Virus record (IMG/VR): IMGVR_UViG_3300005529_000003 | Location: 30,831 to 94,830 of that record | Length of the DNA: 64,000 nucleotides | Strand: one strand, 5' to 3' | Source: a virus | In this document: piece by piece, positions 46,997 through 55,260 of the stretch | Layout of the letters: every line of letters starts with the position of its first letter | Numbering within the stretch: the stretch's first letter is position 1 | Made by a program: the position numbers and the translations under genes | Notes under the pieces: model-generated | The model's input: the letters and a program-made list of their open reading frames with translations, nothing else | Database searches by the model: none | Told to the model about the DNA's origin: nothing

Positions 46997-47360
46997 TTGC
47001 GAACTCCTTGAAGCAATCAAGCTGGTTAAGGGCCTCGATGAACTCCTCGCCGTTCCATACTTGCTCTCCCCGACTGTCCATTCGGGCTCTTCGATCATGA
47101 AGATCCTGGATCTGTTCAAGATCCTTGATCGTCATGGATTGCGGAAGGATTTTCTTGATCAGCTCGTGGTCGAGGTCCCATACCGCAGAGCCTTCAAAGC
47201 TTTCGTGGTAGTCTTCGTCTTCGATCAAAATGCCGACAACACATTTCGTCTCATTCGGACCTCGGTATAAACACTGGCTATCAGGAGTTACTGATGGGAG
47301 GGTGCCGTCTATAGCCGCCTTCTTGAGCATCTCGTAGTATTCACGTTTCGTCACCGGCAT
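46962..47360 (-). CDS. hypothetical protein with Cys motif (132 aa)
   Basis: AAGGAG before the ATG. The middle carries CLYRGPNETKCVVGILIEDE, a pattern (C-x5-G...KC-x-V-G-x-L-I-x-D) that I have seen in unnamed phage proteins. The C-terminal part is helical (EFIEALNQLDCFKEFA). Overlaps on both sides show it is co-translated with its neighbours. Confidence 0.55.
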   Translation of the reverse strand: MPVTKREYYEMLKKAAIDGTLPSVTPDSQCLYRGPNETKCVVGILIEDEDYHESFEGSAVWDLDHELIKKILPQSMTIKDLEQIQDLHDRRARMDSRGEQVWNGEEFIEALNQLDCFKEFASVNAGELKAPE

Positions 47361-47692
47361 TCTTTTTCTCCTTCACTCACGAAAGCTTCCAGGGTGTGAC
47401 ACACTCGCACGACCTCAGCGAATGAGTCTGCCCTACCTCGAGGAAATGCAGCGAGTAGAGGGTCACACTCACTTTCGGCTTCCTCCTGGTACTCCTTCTC
47501 TCTTGCCTCACAGTACTCGCGGATCTGCTGCACGATTGCTTTCGGTGATAGTGGCGTGAACTGGACGCCGAGGATCACTCCAAGCCCCTTGCAGAACGTC
47601 TCTCGCGTCCAGCCTTCTTTCTTTCGTTCCTCCACCCATGCCTGAATTTCTGTCAGGATCTCGTTCGTCTTCGGATCTGTTTCTTTAACCAC
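47351..47692 (-). CDS. hypothetical helical protein (113 aa)
   Basis: GTG start. Rich in Glu and Lys and mainly helical (EIQAWVEERKKEGWTRETFC; IREYCEAREKEYQEEAESEC). No family recognised. It overlaps the flanking genes by 8 and 10 bases. Confidence 0.5.
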   Translation of the reverse strand: MVKETDPKTNEILTEIQAWVEERKKEGWTRETFCKGLGVILGVQFTPLSPKAIVQQIREYCEAREKEYQEEAESECDPLLAAFPRGRADSFAEVVRVCHTLEAFVSEGEKECR

Positions 47693-48107
47693 CGTACACC
47701 CCCGTCGTTTCTTCCACGTTCTTTCGTAACTCCAACGATCGCTTCACTTCCGGGATGAGGTTCGCTCGCATTTCATCACGCGGCGTATCGTCAAACCAGT
47801 TCAACCAGTATCTACATGCTGCTTTCTCCCCCATTCGCTGATCGATCTCGAAGCACATGGTTGCGAAAAATTCCTCAACCTCCATTACGGTTTCAAGTTT
47901 GTCACCGATCCAACCACAGAACCCCAAGGCACAAGCAGCTTCCACCGGCCAGGAAGCCACACAGAGAAGAGGGGGCGGTGTTGTCGTTGCTCCCTGGAGC
48001 AGCCTTTCGTCGTCTTTCTCCAGGGCAGTCAGCAGGGCCTGCAAGCCTTCTTCACTTAAAAGAGGTGCGACTCCTTGTCGCCATACTGTCTTCCACATCT
48101 CGATCAT
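47685..48107 (-). CDS. hypothetical protein (140 aa)
   Basis: The start chosen is the ATG at 48107, which overlaps the previous stop as ATGA and has GGAGG 6 bases upstream. It contains a Cys/Ala-rich hydrophobic middle (LLCVASWPVEAACALGFCGW) and a helical C-terminus. No family recognised; there is only a faint resemblance to the CPLTA family next door. Confidence 0.5.
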   Translation of the reverse strand: MIEMWKTVWRQGVAPLLSEEGLQALLTALEKDDERLLQGATTTPPPLLCVASWPVEAACALGFCGWIGDKLETVMEVEEFFATMCFEIDQRMGEKAACRYWLNWFDDTPRDEMRANLIPEVKRSLELRKNVEETTGVYGG

Positions 48108-48580
48108 GCTTCCCTCCATTCGCCGTTCGTCCACCGCTCGTAAAGCAACACCTTGCAGTCGTGGATCTTCCACACCGCCGTCTCGTTGTTCGCGGACAGC
48201 ACCTTCACGAACGCCTTGTAAACAAGCTGATCTTCCTTGTTGTGCATGTCCGCCTTCTTGACAGCCTCCAGGGGCGTATTGGCGTAAGTGAAGAGGATCG
48301 TCACTCCGTCGTTTTTCGCCAACCTCACCTCATAAAGGAGTAGAGGAGACTTTTCTTCCACCTTCTTCTCTTCTGAACTCTTTCGAGGGTTAAGCGGATT
48401 GAGTTCGATCAACTTGTCGTGGTGGTCGCTCGAAATGGCAGGAAATGCGAGAATGTTGTACATTCCCCCGTAACGGTGCTGGAACGTCAAGGAGTTGTCC
48501 ACGCAGAACTTCAGGATCTCCATGACGTTCCACGGGTACACATACGCCTCCCAGCCGTACAGGATTCGGTGATCGCTCAC
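48104..48580 (-). CDS. hypothetical protein (158 aa)
   Basis: GTG start. Aromatic N-terminus (GWEAYVYPWNVMEILKFCVD) and a C-terminal half with YEVRLAKNDGVTILFTYANT. A copy of the dispersed GAAAAGTCTCCTCTACTCC word is embedded in the coding sequence at about 48325-48356. No family recognised. Confidence 0.5.
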   Translation of the reverse strand: MSDHRILYGWEAYVYPWNVMEILKFCVDNSLTFQHRYGGMYNILAFPAISSDHHDKLIELNPLNPRKSSEEKKVEEKSPLLLYEVRLAKNDGVTILFTYANTPLEAVKKADMHNKEDQLVYKAFVKVLSANNETAVWKIHDCKVLLYERWTNGEWREA

Positions 48581-48894
48581 GATTTTTTCTCTTCCTTCTT
48601 TTTCGGTTTGACGAGGGTCAAAAGCTTCTCTCGGAGTGAAGGCGAGCTGTAATGGCCGTTGTCTGCCGCCACTGCGATATCATACGCCTGACTTGCTGAT
48701 AGTCCCAGGCCCTCCCCCGCCCTCTTGTACGCCGTGAGGTCGAACACCGTGTTGTTCTTCAGGAAACACGCGGCGGTCAGCGGGCAGCAAAGTTTCCTCA
48801 CGCCCTTCACCGTGATGATGCACTGGATCATGCCCGCTTGACGGAGTTCCCACGGCAGATCCTTGACCGTTTCGACGATTTCGTCAACTGTCAT
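48577..48894 (-). CDS. CPLTA-family small protein 1
   Basis: 105 residues, AAGGAG before the ATG. Shared plan of the five-member family: an N-terminal M-x-V/L-D-E-I/A helix, Trp near residue 15, a central KLCCPLTAACFLK, an LGLSASQAYDIAVAADN helix and a C-terminal REKLLTLVK. The C-terminus adds a Lys/Glu tail. The conserved Cys and the CP(L/I)(T/S)A motif suggest a fixed structural turn or ligand site. Function unknown. Confidence 0.65.
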   Translation of the reverse strand: MTVDEIVETVKDLPWELRQAGMIQCIITVKGVRKLCCPLTAACFLKNNTVFDLTAYKRAGEGLGLSASQAYDIAVAADNGHYSSPSLREKLLTLVKPKKKEEKKS

Positions 48895-48908
48895 TTCGTT
48901 TCTCCTTA

Positions 48909-49229
48909 CTAAGGCTTGACGAGCGTCAGAAGTTTCTGGCGGATGTCGAGGTCTTGTTTCTTGTTTCCGTCGGCGGCAAGTACAATTTGTGTAGTCAATT
49001 CTTCCGGAATATCACTCACCTTCCCCGCCGTGTACGGGAAATGAGGCCCATACACTCTTCCAGTACGCAAAAAACAGAAGGCGGTGATTGGGCAGAAACA
49101 TTGCTCCTCGTCCACATTTGAGTGTTTGAGGAAGCAGCGAATCACACAATCCCCAACTTCACAATCCCCAACTTCTCCTATCTTCCAGGGCAGATCCTTG
49201 ATCACCTCGATGATTTCATCAACGTCCAT
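48909..49229 (-). CDS. CPLTA-family small protein 2
   Basis: 106 residues. Same plan: MDVDEIIEVIKDLPW, CFCPITAFCFLRTG, IVLAADG and IRQKLLTLVKP. It is closest to family member 1, from which it is separated by 14 bases, so this is a recent tandem copy. There are extra Cys residues in the N-terminal half (GDCEVGDCVIRCF). Confidence 0.65.
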   Translation of the reverse strand: MDVDEIIEVIKDLPWKIGEVGDCEVGDCVIRCFLKHSNVDEEQCFCPITAFCFLRTGRVYGPHFPYTAGKVSDIPEELTTQIVLAADGNKKQDLDIRQKLLTLVKP

Positions 49230-49259
49230 TATTTTCTCTTTCGTGTCAGAAGTTAAATG

Positions 49260-50339
49260 TCAGAGGTTTGGACTGTAACGCGAGGCCGCACTGCGAGCGA
49301 TCTGGCATAACTCCTCTTCCTCGAGTGGCGGCTCGCAACGAGTGTTCATGTTCTTGAGAGCGGCTCGAATTTCGTTCTCCGCTGCACCGAACCGCCTGAG
49401 AGCCGACGCCGCCCTGAACAATGTTCGATTCCTCAGCCCCTCGTGGATGACGATCCCCCCGTCCATCGCCATCGACACACCTTCTACGCTGCTCGCATGA
49501 GACGGCAACGGTAGTGGCTTCCACGGCTGAAAAGTCGTGAGAGCTTTCTGATTCAACTGCCAGGTATACTTCTTCCCCTTGCAATGGAGAGACGGAGGCA
49601 TGACGGAGATGCGACCTTCTGACAGCAACTCGACCTGGCCCTCGGAGAACTTCAAGCACGAGTTCGCAGGCGGCTTCATGTCGTCAGGGAGGAAGTAGAC
49701 GAGCCTTTGCCCCCGATGCGTATCGAATGTGAGAGTATCGGAGAGATCGAGCCACGCCAACTCTTCAAGGGCCTTCTCTGTTGGCCCATCGATATCGACG
49801 CTGACGAGGTTCGACACCTTGCCCATGACGACGCCGACGTTCGCGGACGGGTGCCTGCGGAACTGGTCCTCGAGTTCCTGCTCAGTGGGAGGTCGTTGCT
49901 GCCACAAGCGCCAGCGGCAGTCTACTGGCACTTTACCGAACTTGTCGGGGCGACGGCAAACCTTCCTGTGCTCTGCCCCCACGCCGTAATGATCTCGCGG
50001 GCAAAGCGCGACGACGGACCATCCCAGGCGGAGGTAATGGAGTGCCGCCTTGAAGCGGGGGTTTTTTCTGAAGTCATCCGCGTACGTCTCGTCTTGGCAC
50101 TCTTCCTTGACGGCCTGTTCGAATTTGTTTTCGTCACTGATGGTCGCGTTCTCGTACACCTCATTCTCCTGAGTCTCTCTTTCGACAACATTCACGGACC
50201 ACGAATTGATAAGGAACTGGGCCAACTCGTTTCCTCTCTCGTCGAGGAGACGATCTCTTAACAGATGCAGCTTCTTTACTGACAGAGTAGGCCCTTTGTC
50301 GATGTACTTCTCCTCATTGCTGTAGAACTGGATCTTCAC
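49260..50339 (-). CDS. prim-pol type DNA primase
   Basis: 359 residues, GTG start. Residues ~95-285 are a bifunctional primase/polymerase domain: ALHYLRLGWSVVALCPRDH, GKVPVDCRWRLWQQRPPTEQ, PSANVGVVMG and LVSVDID, with the acidic pair that binds metal. Residues ~300-355 are a PriCT-1-like helical domain (GLRNRTLFRAASALRRFGAA...CEPPLEEEELCQIARSA). It probably primes phage DNA synthesis. It has no fused helicase, so the helicase must be encoded outside the window or taken from the host. Confidence 0.88.
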   Translation of the reverse strand: MKIQFYSNEEKYIDKGPTLSVKKLHLLRDRLLDERGNELAQFLINSWSVNVVERETQENEVYENATISDENKFEQAVKEECQDETYADDFRKNPRFKAALHYLRLGWSVVALCPRDHYGVGAEHRKVCRRPDKFGKVPVDCRWRLWQQRPPTEQELEDQFRRHPSANVGVVMGKVSNLVSVDIDGPTEKALEELAWLDLSDTLTFDTHRGQRLVYFLPDDMKPPANSCLKFSEGQVELLSEGRISVMPPSLHCKGKKYTWQLNQKALTTFQPWKPLPLPSHASSVEGVSMAMDGGIVIHEGLRNRTLFRAASALRRFGAAENEIRAALKNMNTRCEPPLEEEELCQIARSAASRYSPNL

Positions 50340-50393
50340 GACTCTCTTGCACTCGGTCTAGATACGGGGGTGAATTCGACAGTGACTTCGATA

Positions 50394-50648
50394 TTACTTA
50401 CAATCACAACTCATGACAAAGCCCGCATTCTTCTTCCACTGCGGGCGTATCTCCTGCTTGCAGAACATGCAGCGTACGCTGTGCGTGTACTCGTGGACGG
50501 GGAGAGGGCCTTCCAGCTCGTCCACCGTGACGCATTTAGGGGTGTTCTTTGTGTTTTCTTTTTCGATGCGGTCGGCGGCTTCCTGCTTTCTATCTCTGCG
50601 GGGTTTTCGCCTTGTTCTCAACCTTAGAATGATGGGGGATGCGGTCAT
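50394..50648 (-). CDS. basic protein with C-terminal zinc ribbon (84 aa)
   Basis: The start chosen is the ATG at 50648 in a TAATG overlap, with GGAG upstream. Very basic N-terminus (LRLRTRRKPRRDRKQEAADR), then a C-terminal CMFCKQEIRP...MSCDCK zinc ribbon. The combination suggests nucleic-acid binding. Confidence 0.6.
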   Translation of the reverse strand: MTASPIILRLRTRRKPRRDRKQEAADRIEKENTKNTPKCVTVDELEGPLPVHEYTHSVRCMFCKQEIRPQWKKNAGFVMSCDCK

Positions 50649-50992
50649 TATAAGTGGCTCTCCATTGTCTTTGTAATATTCAGCCTGTTCTTTTCGATCC
50701 ACTGTTGTTCAAAGTCTAATGCAGCGAGTCGATTTACATAAGGCCCGACTACAGGTCCTCCAAGTGGCCTCAAATCAACAAACCATTTATCTTTCTCGAT
50801 GAGTTTTTCGTTGTAGTAAGGATGATCTTTGATCCACATATTTTGTGCGTCCATACTTAAACAAGACCACGGCTCGACGTGCGAAGCTCTCTTTACTTCA
50901 CACTCTCCTGAATGCTCGATCTTCAAGTTATCCGTGGTGATGTGCATCACGACACCATTTTCATCGATCTTCACGATGATCTTCGTTTGCAT
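50648..50992 (-). CDS. hypothetical protein (114 aa)
   Basis: The start chosen is the ATG at 50992 (GGAG 7 bases upstream); an upstream ATG would lie inside the 13-bp hairpin at 51009-51044. Beta-rich N-terminus (TKIIVKIDENGVVMHITTDN), then a Trp/Tyr-rich helical part. No family recognised. Confidence 0.55.
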   Translation of the reverse strand: MQTKIIVKIDENGVVMHITTDNLKIEHSGECEVKRASHVEPWSCLSMDAQNMWIKDHPYYNEKLIEKDKWFVDLRPLGGPVVGPYVNRLAALDFEQQWIEKNRLNITKTMESHL

Positions 50993-51008
50993 TTCATTCT
51001 CCGTAAAT

Positions 51009-51044
51009 GAAACAACGTACGCCACTAAAGACGTACGTTGTTTC
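51009..51044. repeat. perfect 13-bp inverted repeat
   Basis: GAAACAACGTACG / CGTACGTTGTTTC around a 10-nt loop, in the gap between two minus-strand genes. It has a TTTGTT tail on the plus strand only. It may be a leader hairpin controlling the start at 50992 or a weak terminator. Confidence 0.75.
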
Positions 51045-51066
51045 TTTGTTCATTGTTTGTCACACT

Positions 51067-51333
51067 TCATTCCACTATTTCTTCTTCCTCCTTGATGAAC
51101 GTGAGTACTTCCTCTTCAGTCCAACCATCCTTGTTTTCTCCTGGCGTCACATAAAGTAACCAGCACTCATCGTCATCGTCGAGAAGGTAAAGCCCGCAGT
51201 TGTATTTCCCATTTGATCGAGGTCCCTCGACTATGATCTTCCAGTAAGGCGTAAGCTCTTTCTCGAATGACTGTGGAAGTCCTACCCTTCGAGCAAATCC
51301 TTTCGCCTTCAAGTTCTCCACGAACACGTTCAT
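51067..51333 (-). CDS. hypothetical acidic protein (88 aa)
   Basis: The ATG overlaps the stop of the preceding gene by one base. Mixed alpha/beta: WKIIVEGPRSNGKYNCGLYL, LDDDDECWLLYVTPGENKDG, then an acidic helix EEEVLTFIKEEEE. No family recognised. Confidence 0.55.
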   Translation of the reverse strand: MNVFVENLKAKGFARRVGLPQSFEKELTPYWKIIVEGPRSNGKYNCGLYLLDDDDECWLLYVTPGENKDGWTEEEVLTFIKEEEEIVE

Positions 51334-52322
51334 CAGAGTTCAACCTCGTTGAGCTTGCCTGCAACGTCGCTCGAGAACTGGCGGCGAGGCAATGTCGTCA
51401 CCATCTTGTCGAGTGACTCCTTGAGCTTGTTCATGCCGTCCTTGACCTGGCTCTTGATCCAGTCCACGTTCTTCACCTCGTTCACGGAGATGGGAATACG
51501 ACCCGTACTGGTGTTTACAGTGAGGATCTCCTGAGCCTGGTTAACAAGCCCTTCGAGTTCAGCGTTCGACCCGCAATAGAGGTTCTTGAACCGCTGGACA
51601 AAGGCGTTGACGTTCTCGAGCGAAGCCTGCTTGAAGACCTTCCGCTCGCCCTCTTCTCCAGGCTCCAGGCGTTCAGAGAGGTGCGACACGAGTTCGTGGA
51701 ACGTCTCTACGAACACCTGTTCACCGAGAGATGCCGCCTCGTCAAACCGCTGGCGGACTCGCTCGGCCTGCTCCCGATATAGATCAGGGTTAACGCCCTG
51801 GAGCCACTCAGGCGGCTCGAGCGATGGGTAATCGACAGTGAACCCATATTTCTCCACGATCGACACAGGGTAGTCGGCATCGTTGTAGAGGTCGCCCAAC
51901 TCCTGCCTCGCCTCCGCCTTGACGTCGCTGAGGTGGGCCTGGAGGTCCTCTACGGCAGTTGTCAACTCCGCTCGAATCGAGTTGACGAAGTCTGTCCACA
52001 AAGGAAGGGCGGAGGTCTTGAGAAGGCGAACGCCGTCCTCGATCCACTCGTCCGTCCTCTCCTGCCACTCCTGCCGCAATCTCGACAGGATCTTGCTGAC
52101 GGCGGCAATGTACTGGTTGTCGCTGTTAGCAAGCTTCTTGCCACCTGTCATCCGCTTCGACTGAGCGCCGAACGCATTCGCTGCCGTCTTCCTCTGATCC
52201 TTGGACAGCGACTTCGACAGACCCCAGCGATTGATGACGAGCTTGCAACCCATTCGCGTTCTGCGAAGTCGTTCACCAGGAGTCAGCAAACTGATATCTT
52301 GATTCGTTTGTTCTTCGGACAT
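51333..52322 (-). CDS. DUF3150-like helical protein (329 aa)
   Basis: AAAGGAG before the ATG. Almost entirely helical: a long N-terminal half (SKILSRLRQEWQERTDEWIE; FVNSIRAELTTAVEDLQAHL), DADYPVSIVEKYGFTVDY, and a C-terminal helical bundle (SLENVNAFVQRFKNLYCGSN). This order resembles DUF3150, a family found near AAA ATPases in phages and plasmids. An AAA ATPase indeed lies three genes upstream. The assignment is tentative. Confidence 0.5.
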   Translation of the reverse strand: MSEEQTNQDISLLTPGERLRRTRMGCKLVINRWGLSKSLSKDQRKTAANAFGAQSKRMTGGKKLANSDNQYIAAVSKILSRLRQEWQERTDEWIEDGVRLLKTSALPLWTDFVNSIRAELTTAVEDLQAHLSDVKAEARQELGDLYNDADYPVSIVEKYGFTVDYPSLEPPEWLQGVNPDLYREQAERVRQRFDEAASLGEQVFVETFHELVSHLSERLEPGEEGERKVFKQASLENVNAFVQRFKNLYCGSNAELEGLVNQAQEILTVNTSTGRIPISVNEVKNVDWIKSQVKDGMNKLKESLDKMVTTLPRRQFSSDVAGKLNEVEL

Positions 52323-52366
52323 TGAGTTCTCTCCTTTAGTCTTTAGTCGTTAGTCGTTAAATGAAA

Positions 52367-52399
52367 ATCTCCACCGCCTCATCATGAAGGGGTGGAGAC
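52367..52399. repeat. dispersed GAAAAGTCTCC hairpin
   Basis: Stem AGTCTCCACC / GGTGGAGATT. Minus strand begins AAGAAAAGTCTCCACCCC. It lies 45 bases upstream of the 51333-52322 gene and is a well-formed copy of the dispersed family. Confidence 0.6.
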
Positions 52400-52427
52400 T
52401 TTTCTTACTTCCAGTTGTTCACGATGA

Positions 52428-52769
52428 TCAGTTCACGAGAGCAAGAAGGCGATCTCGAATCCTGATCACCTCATGATCGACGGAAAGACTTTCTTGTTCT
52501 CGATTGTAAACATTGTCCGAAGCCTGAACGATCTTAACCGCATCGTCAATCTTGAGGTTAAGCCTTTCGGCCATCGCTCTCACTTGATGGATTGTAAATA
52601 CAATCTGCGTCTTCTTGTATGCCAGGGCACTAAGAGGACAGTGAGTACAAGTCCAGGCGAATGCGGGATGTTGACCGTGCGAGCGAATGCACTTCTGAGA
52701 GTTGTCGATCGTCCACGGGAACTCATCCTTGAGCTTGAGGATCTCGTCCACCGCCTCGTCGAGCGTCAT
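52428..52769 (-). CDS. CPLTA-family small protein 3
   Basis: 113 residues. Family plan: MTLDEAVDEILKLKDEFPWT, CTHCPLSALAYKKTQ, a helix LNLKIDDAVKIVQASDN, and IRIRDRLLALVN. It overlaps the next member by four bases (ATGA), so members 3-5 form one translationally coupled array after the AAA ATPase. Confidence 0.65.
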   Translation of the reverse strand: MTLDEAVDEILKLKDEFPWTIDNSQKCIRSHGQHPAFAWTCTHCPLSALAYKKTQIVFTIHQVRAMAERLNLKIDDAVKIVQASDNVYNREQESLSVDHEVIRIRDRLLALVN

Positions 52770-53107
52770 TCATCTCTCTCCTTCTTCGTGAGCGTGAGGA
52801 GCTTCTGGCGGACGATCGCTCTAGGAGAGTCCGGCTCGTTTGTGTTCCGCCTGTCCGCCGCATCGGCGATGATCTCGGCATCTTTTTCCGCAATCCCCAG
52901 CTCCTCTGCTGCTAGTGCGTAATCTCCGCTCCAGTATGCCTTCCCTGTCCGTTTCAAGCAAAGTGCGGTGAGCGGGCACAGTCGATTTGCTTCTCCTTTT
53001 CCTAATTCCTCTCTCCACCACCGCAACCAGCCGTCGCTGTCGTCGATCGTCCAGTTTTCGTCCCTCGTCTCTTCCAGAATCGCGTTCACTGCTTCGTCAA
53101 GTGTCAT
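52766..53107 (-). CDS. CPLTA-family small protein 4
   Basis: 113 residues. MTLDEAVNAILEETRDENWT, RLCPLTALCLKRTGKAYW, ELGIAEKDAEIIADAAD, RQKLLTLTKKERDE. The first eight residues (MTLDEAV plus one) are nearly identical to member 3. It starts one base after member 5 ends. Confidence 0.65.
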   Translation of the reverse strand: MTLDEAVNAILEETRDENWTIDDSDGWLRWWREELGKGEANRLCPLTALCLKRTGKAYWSGDYALAAEELGIAEKDAEIIADAADRRNTNEPDSPRAIVRQKLLTLTKKERDE

Positions 53108-53108
53108 G

Positions 53109-53450
53109 TCATTCTCCGTAGTGTTTTGGGTGAAGCCCTTCTAGAAACCGCCGACGAATCTCTGTTGCCACTGGTGATGCTCCGTGGCAGCAGTCTGCCG
53201 CACGGATGATCGTATCGATGTCCCTGAAGCCAATTTCCAGTATTGTTCCCGCTTTTCGAAAATCGACCGCTGGCAGCAATTTACTTGTCCTTTTGAATAC
53301 GAGTGCCGTCAGTGGACACATCGTGCAAGTCGGTAGAGTACTATTACTCTCCTCGTAACGACTTGCACGAAGCGTCCCCAGAGGGTTCAACCTCCAGTCC
53401 ATGTCCTTCGTCTCCTCGATCACAGCAGTCATGAACTCCTCGAGCGTCAC
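53109..53450 (-). CDS. CPLTA-family small protein 5
   Basis: 113 residues from a GTG at 53450 that overlaps the AAA ATPase stop as GTGA; the longer upstream frame is antisense-like and rejected. Plan: VTLEEFMTAVIEETKDMDWR, CTMCPLTALVFKRTS, ILEIGFRDIDTIIRAAD, IRRRFLEGL. It is the most divergent C-terminus of the five. Confidence 0.65.
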   Translation of the reverse strand: MTLEEFMTAVIEETKDMDWRLNPLGTLRASRYEESNSTLPTCTMCPLTALVFKRTSKLLPAVDFRKAGTILEIGFRDIDTIIRAADCCHGASPVATEIRRRFLEGLHPKHYGE

Positions 53451-54958
53451 AGTTCTGTTCCTTTCTCTGTCTTGAGCGCGTCCAGCCGTCTCTGAATTGA
53501 AGAGGACGGTAGCGGTTTGTTGTAGTAGATTCCCGGCGACGACGCTGAAAGTGCCCACCCCGACGCGAACTCCTTTATCTGGCGGATGGCTTCTGGTGCT
53601 CTCCTGACGTTCACCGGCACTCGTTCCACAGCTTCACCGAACGAGTACCCCATCTCACTGACGAGGTAACAAAGTTGTTCCACCTCCGCTCCTGTCCATC
53701 CTTCAAGATCTCCACACGCCTTGTTGACCGCGGCGACGGAGTCCACGAGCCCCGCCTTCTTCAGGTGGTATTCGAGGATCGAGTCGCGTTCTTCTTTCGT
53801 TGGGAGGTCGAGGAAGAACGTGGCGTCAAAGCGGCCAGGGCGAAGGAACTCGTACGGAATGGAAGCGACGTTGTTTGCCGTGGCGATCAGGTAGACGTCG
53901 GCCGTCGTCTCCTGTCGCCACGTTAAGAGCGTGCCGAAGATCCTCGCCATAACTCCAGAGTCATTGGACGAGCTGCTGCCGGCAAGGTCCTTCTCGATCT
54001 CCTCCAGGCGGACCACGACAGGTGCGAGGGCCTCGAGTTGGTCGAGGACGAGGCGGAGGTTCGCCTCGCTCTGCCCAACGAGCGACCCGAGCAAGGAGCC
54101 AATCCTCAACAGGACTGTGTTCCGACCCACTTCATTCCCCAGAGCAGAAGAGAAGAGACTTTTCCCTGCCCCGGACGCTCCTACGAGACAGATCCCCTTC
54201 GCCGGCTTCTTCCTCTCAGGGCGGAAAGCCCGCAACGTGAAGTCTTTGAGGTGGGCGAGCCCCTTGACGTCCGCGAACGTCAGTGAGGAGCGCTCCATCT
54301 TCAAGAAGCCGCCCTTCTCCAGCACCTTTGCCTTCGAGTGCCAGAGGGCTTTCGGCGTCACGGGCTCGTCCCTCGCCAGACAAAGGGCCAGTTCCTGCTC
54401 GGCCTCGAAGCGCATAAGTCCCGACAACGCTTCGAGTGTCGCCTTCTGAAGTGGAGAGCCTTCTTCTCGACCGAGCGTGCGGTTGACTAGCTTCTGGATC
54501 TCCTCGTGCCCTGGAGGCTCATGGCGGAGGACAGCGATGTACGTCTGGAGTTCGTCGGGGATGTTCACGAACGGCGACAGGATGATGAAGTACGCCCCGA
54601 CGCTCTTGCCGACAGCGATCGCGTTCAAGAGCGATTGCTTGAGGTCGGGGATCTTGATAAAGTCGTGGAGGTTATGAAGGGCGATTGCGTACTTCTTCTG
54701 CGACTCCGCCGCCTCGCCGATCTTCTGGAAGACGCTCTTGATGGCATTTCCTGGAGCCATCTTGCTCCCCTCAACCGTGGGACCATCGTCATTGACTTCA
54801 CGCAGGCCGACGTCAGCATCCCAGGAGAGAAGCTGAACGTCGTGAGCAGTACACACTCGCCGCATGACTCGCTGTGTCTCGGGCGGCTCTCGTGTTTGTA
54901 CCCACATCCCCGCCGCTCCTGCCTTCAAGTGCTGTGCGAACGATTCCTCGAACTTCAT
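53447..54958 (-). CDS. Ycf46-like AAA+ ATPase
   Basis: 503 residues. The N-terminal domain (1-200) starts MWVQTREPPETQRVMRRVC...LLSWDADVGL, the layout of Ycf46-type ATPases. The AAA core follows at ~225-440: Walker A GASGAGKS (260-267), Walker B VVVRLEEIE (Glu-Glu 319-320 instead of Asp-Glu), sensor 1 ATANN, and arginine finger RPGRFD. It is probably a ring-forming remodeller. Context: five helical or small genes overlap around it, including a DUF2997-like gene, as near Ycf46 in cyanobacteria (recollection). Confidence 0.85.
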   Translation of the reverse strand: MKFEESFAQHLKAGAAGMWVQTREPPETQRVMRRVCTAHDVQLLSWDADVGLREVNDDGPTVEGSKMAPGNAIKSVFQKIGEAAESQKKYAIALHNLHDFIKIPDLKQSLLNAIAVGKSVGAYFIILSPFVNIPDELQTYIAVLRHEPPGHEEIQKLVNRTLGREEGSPLQKATLEALSGLMRFEAEQELALCLARDEPVTPKALWHSKAKVLEKGGFLKMERSSLTFADVKGLAHLKDFTLRAFRPERKKPAKGICLVGASGAGKSLFSSALGNEVGRNTVLLRIGSLLGSLVGQSEANLRLVLDQLEALAPVVVRLEEIEKDLAGSSSSNDSGVMARIFGTLLTWRQETTADVYLIATANNVASIPYEFLRPGRFDATFFLDLPTKEERDSILEYHLKKAGLVDSVAAVNKACGDLEGWTGAEVEQLCYLVSEMGYSFGEAVERVPVNVRRAPEAIRQIKEFASGWALSASSPGIYYNKPLPSSSIQRRLDALKTEKGTEL

Positions 54959-54986
54959 CGTTTAGTTCCTCTCTCGTCATCATTTG

Positions 54987-55259
54987 TTACTGTTGAAACG
55001 CCTCGTAAACGAGCTTGTCTGCCGCAATGTCCAGGAGTAGCCCAGAACAGCTATCTCCATGCACACCGTCGTATTCTCCTTCGTTCGCCCTAGCTCCAGT
55101 GTTGTCGCAATAGACATGGGCCATTGTCTTACAAACGAGCTTCACTTCATCGTCTTTGCCATCGGCAATCCCCAGAACGTAAACAGGAGTCCCCTTAAAG
55201 ACGACGTCCGCTTCTTCCGTGACAATCGTCTCTGTCGTTCGGCAAATCAACTTGCTCAT
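54987..55259 (-). CDS. hypothetical beta-rich protein (90 aa)
   Basis: The start chosen is the ATG at 55259 with AGGAG 7 bases upstream; the 40 codons upstream are an Arg/Thr/Ser-rich shadow of the DUF2997-like gene. Strands ADVVFKGTPVYVLGIADG and EVKLVCKTMAHVYC, then a Cys-containing loop and a helix ADKLVYEAFQQ. No family recognised. Confidence 0.55.
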   Translation of the reverse strand: MSKLICRTTETIVTEEADVVFKGTPVYVLGIADGKDDEVKLVCKTMAHVYCDNTGARANEGEYDGVHGDSCSGLLLDIAADKLVYEAFQQ

Positions 55260-55260
55260 T

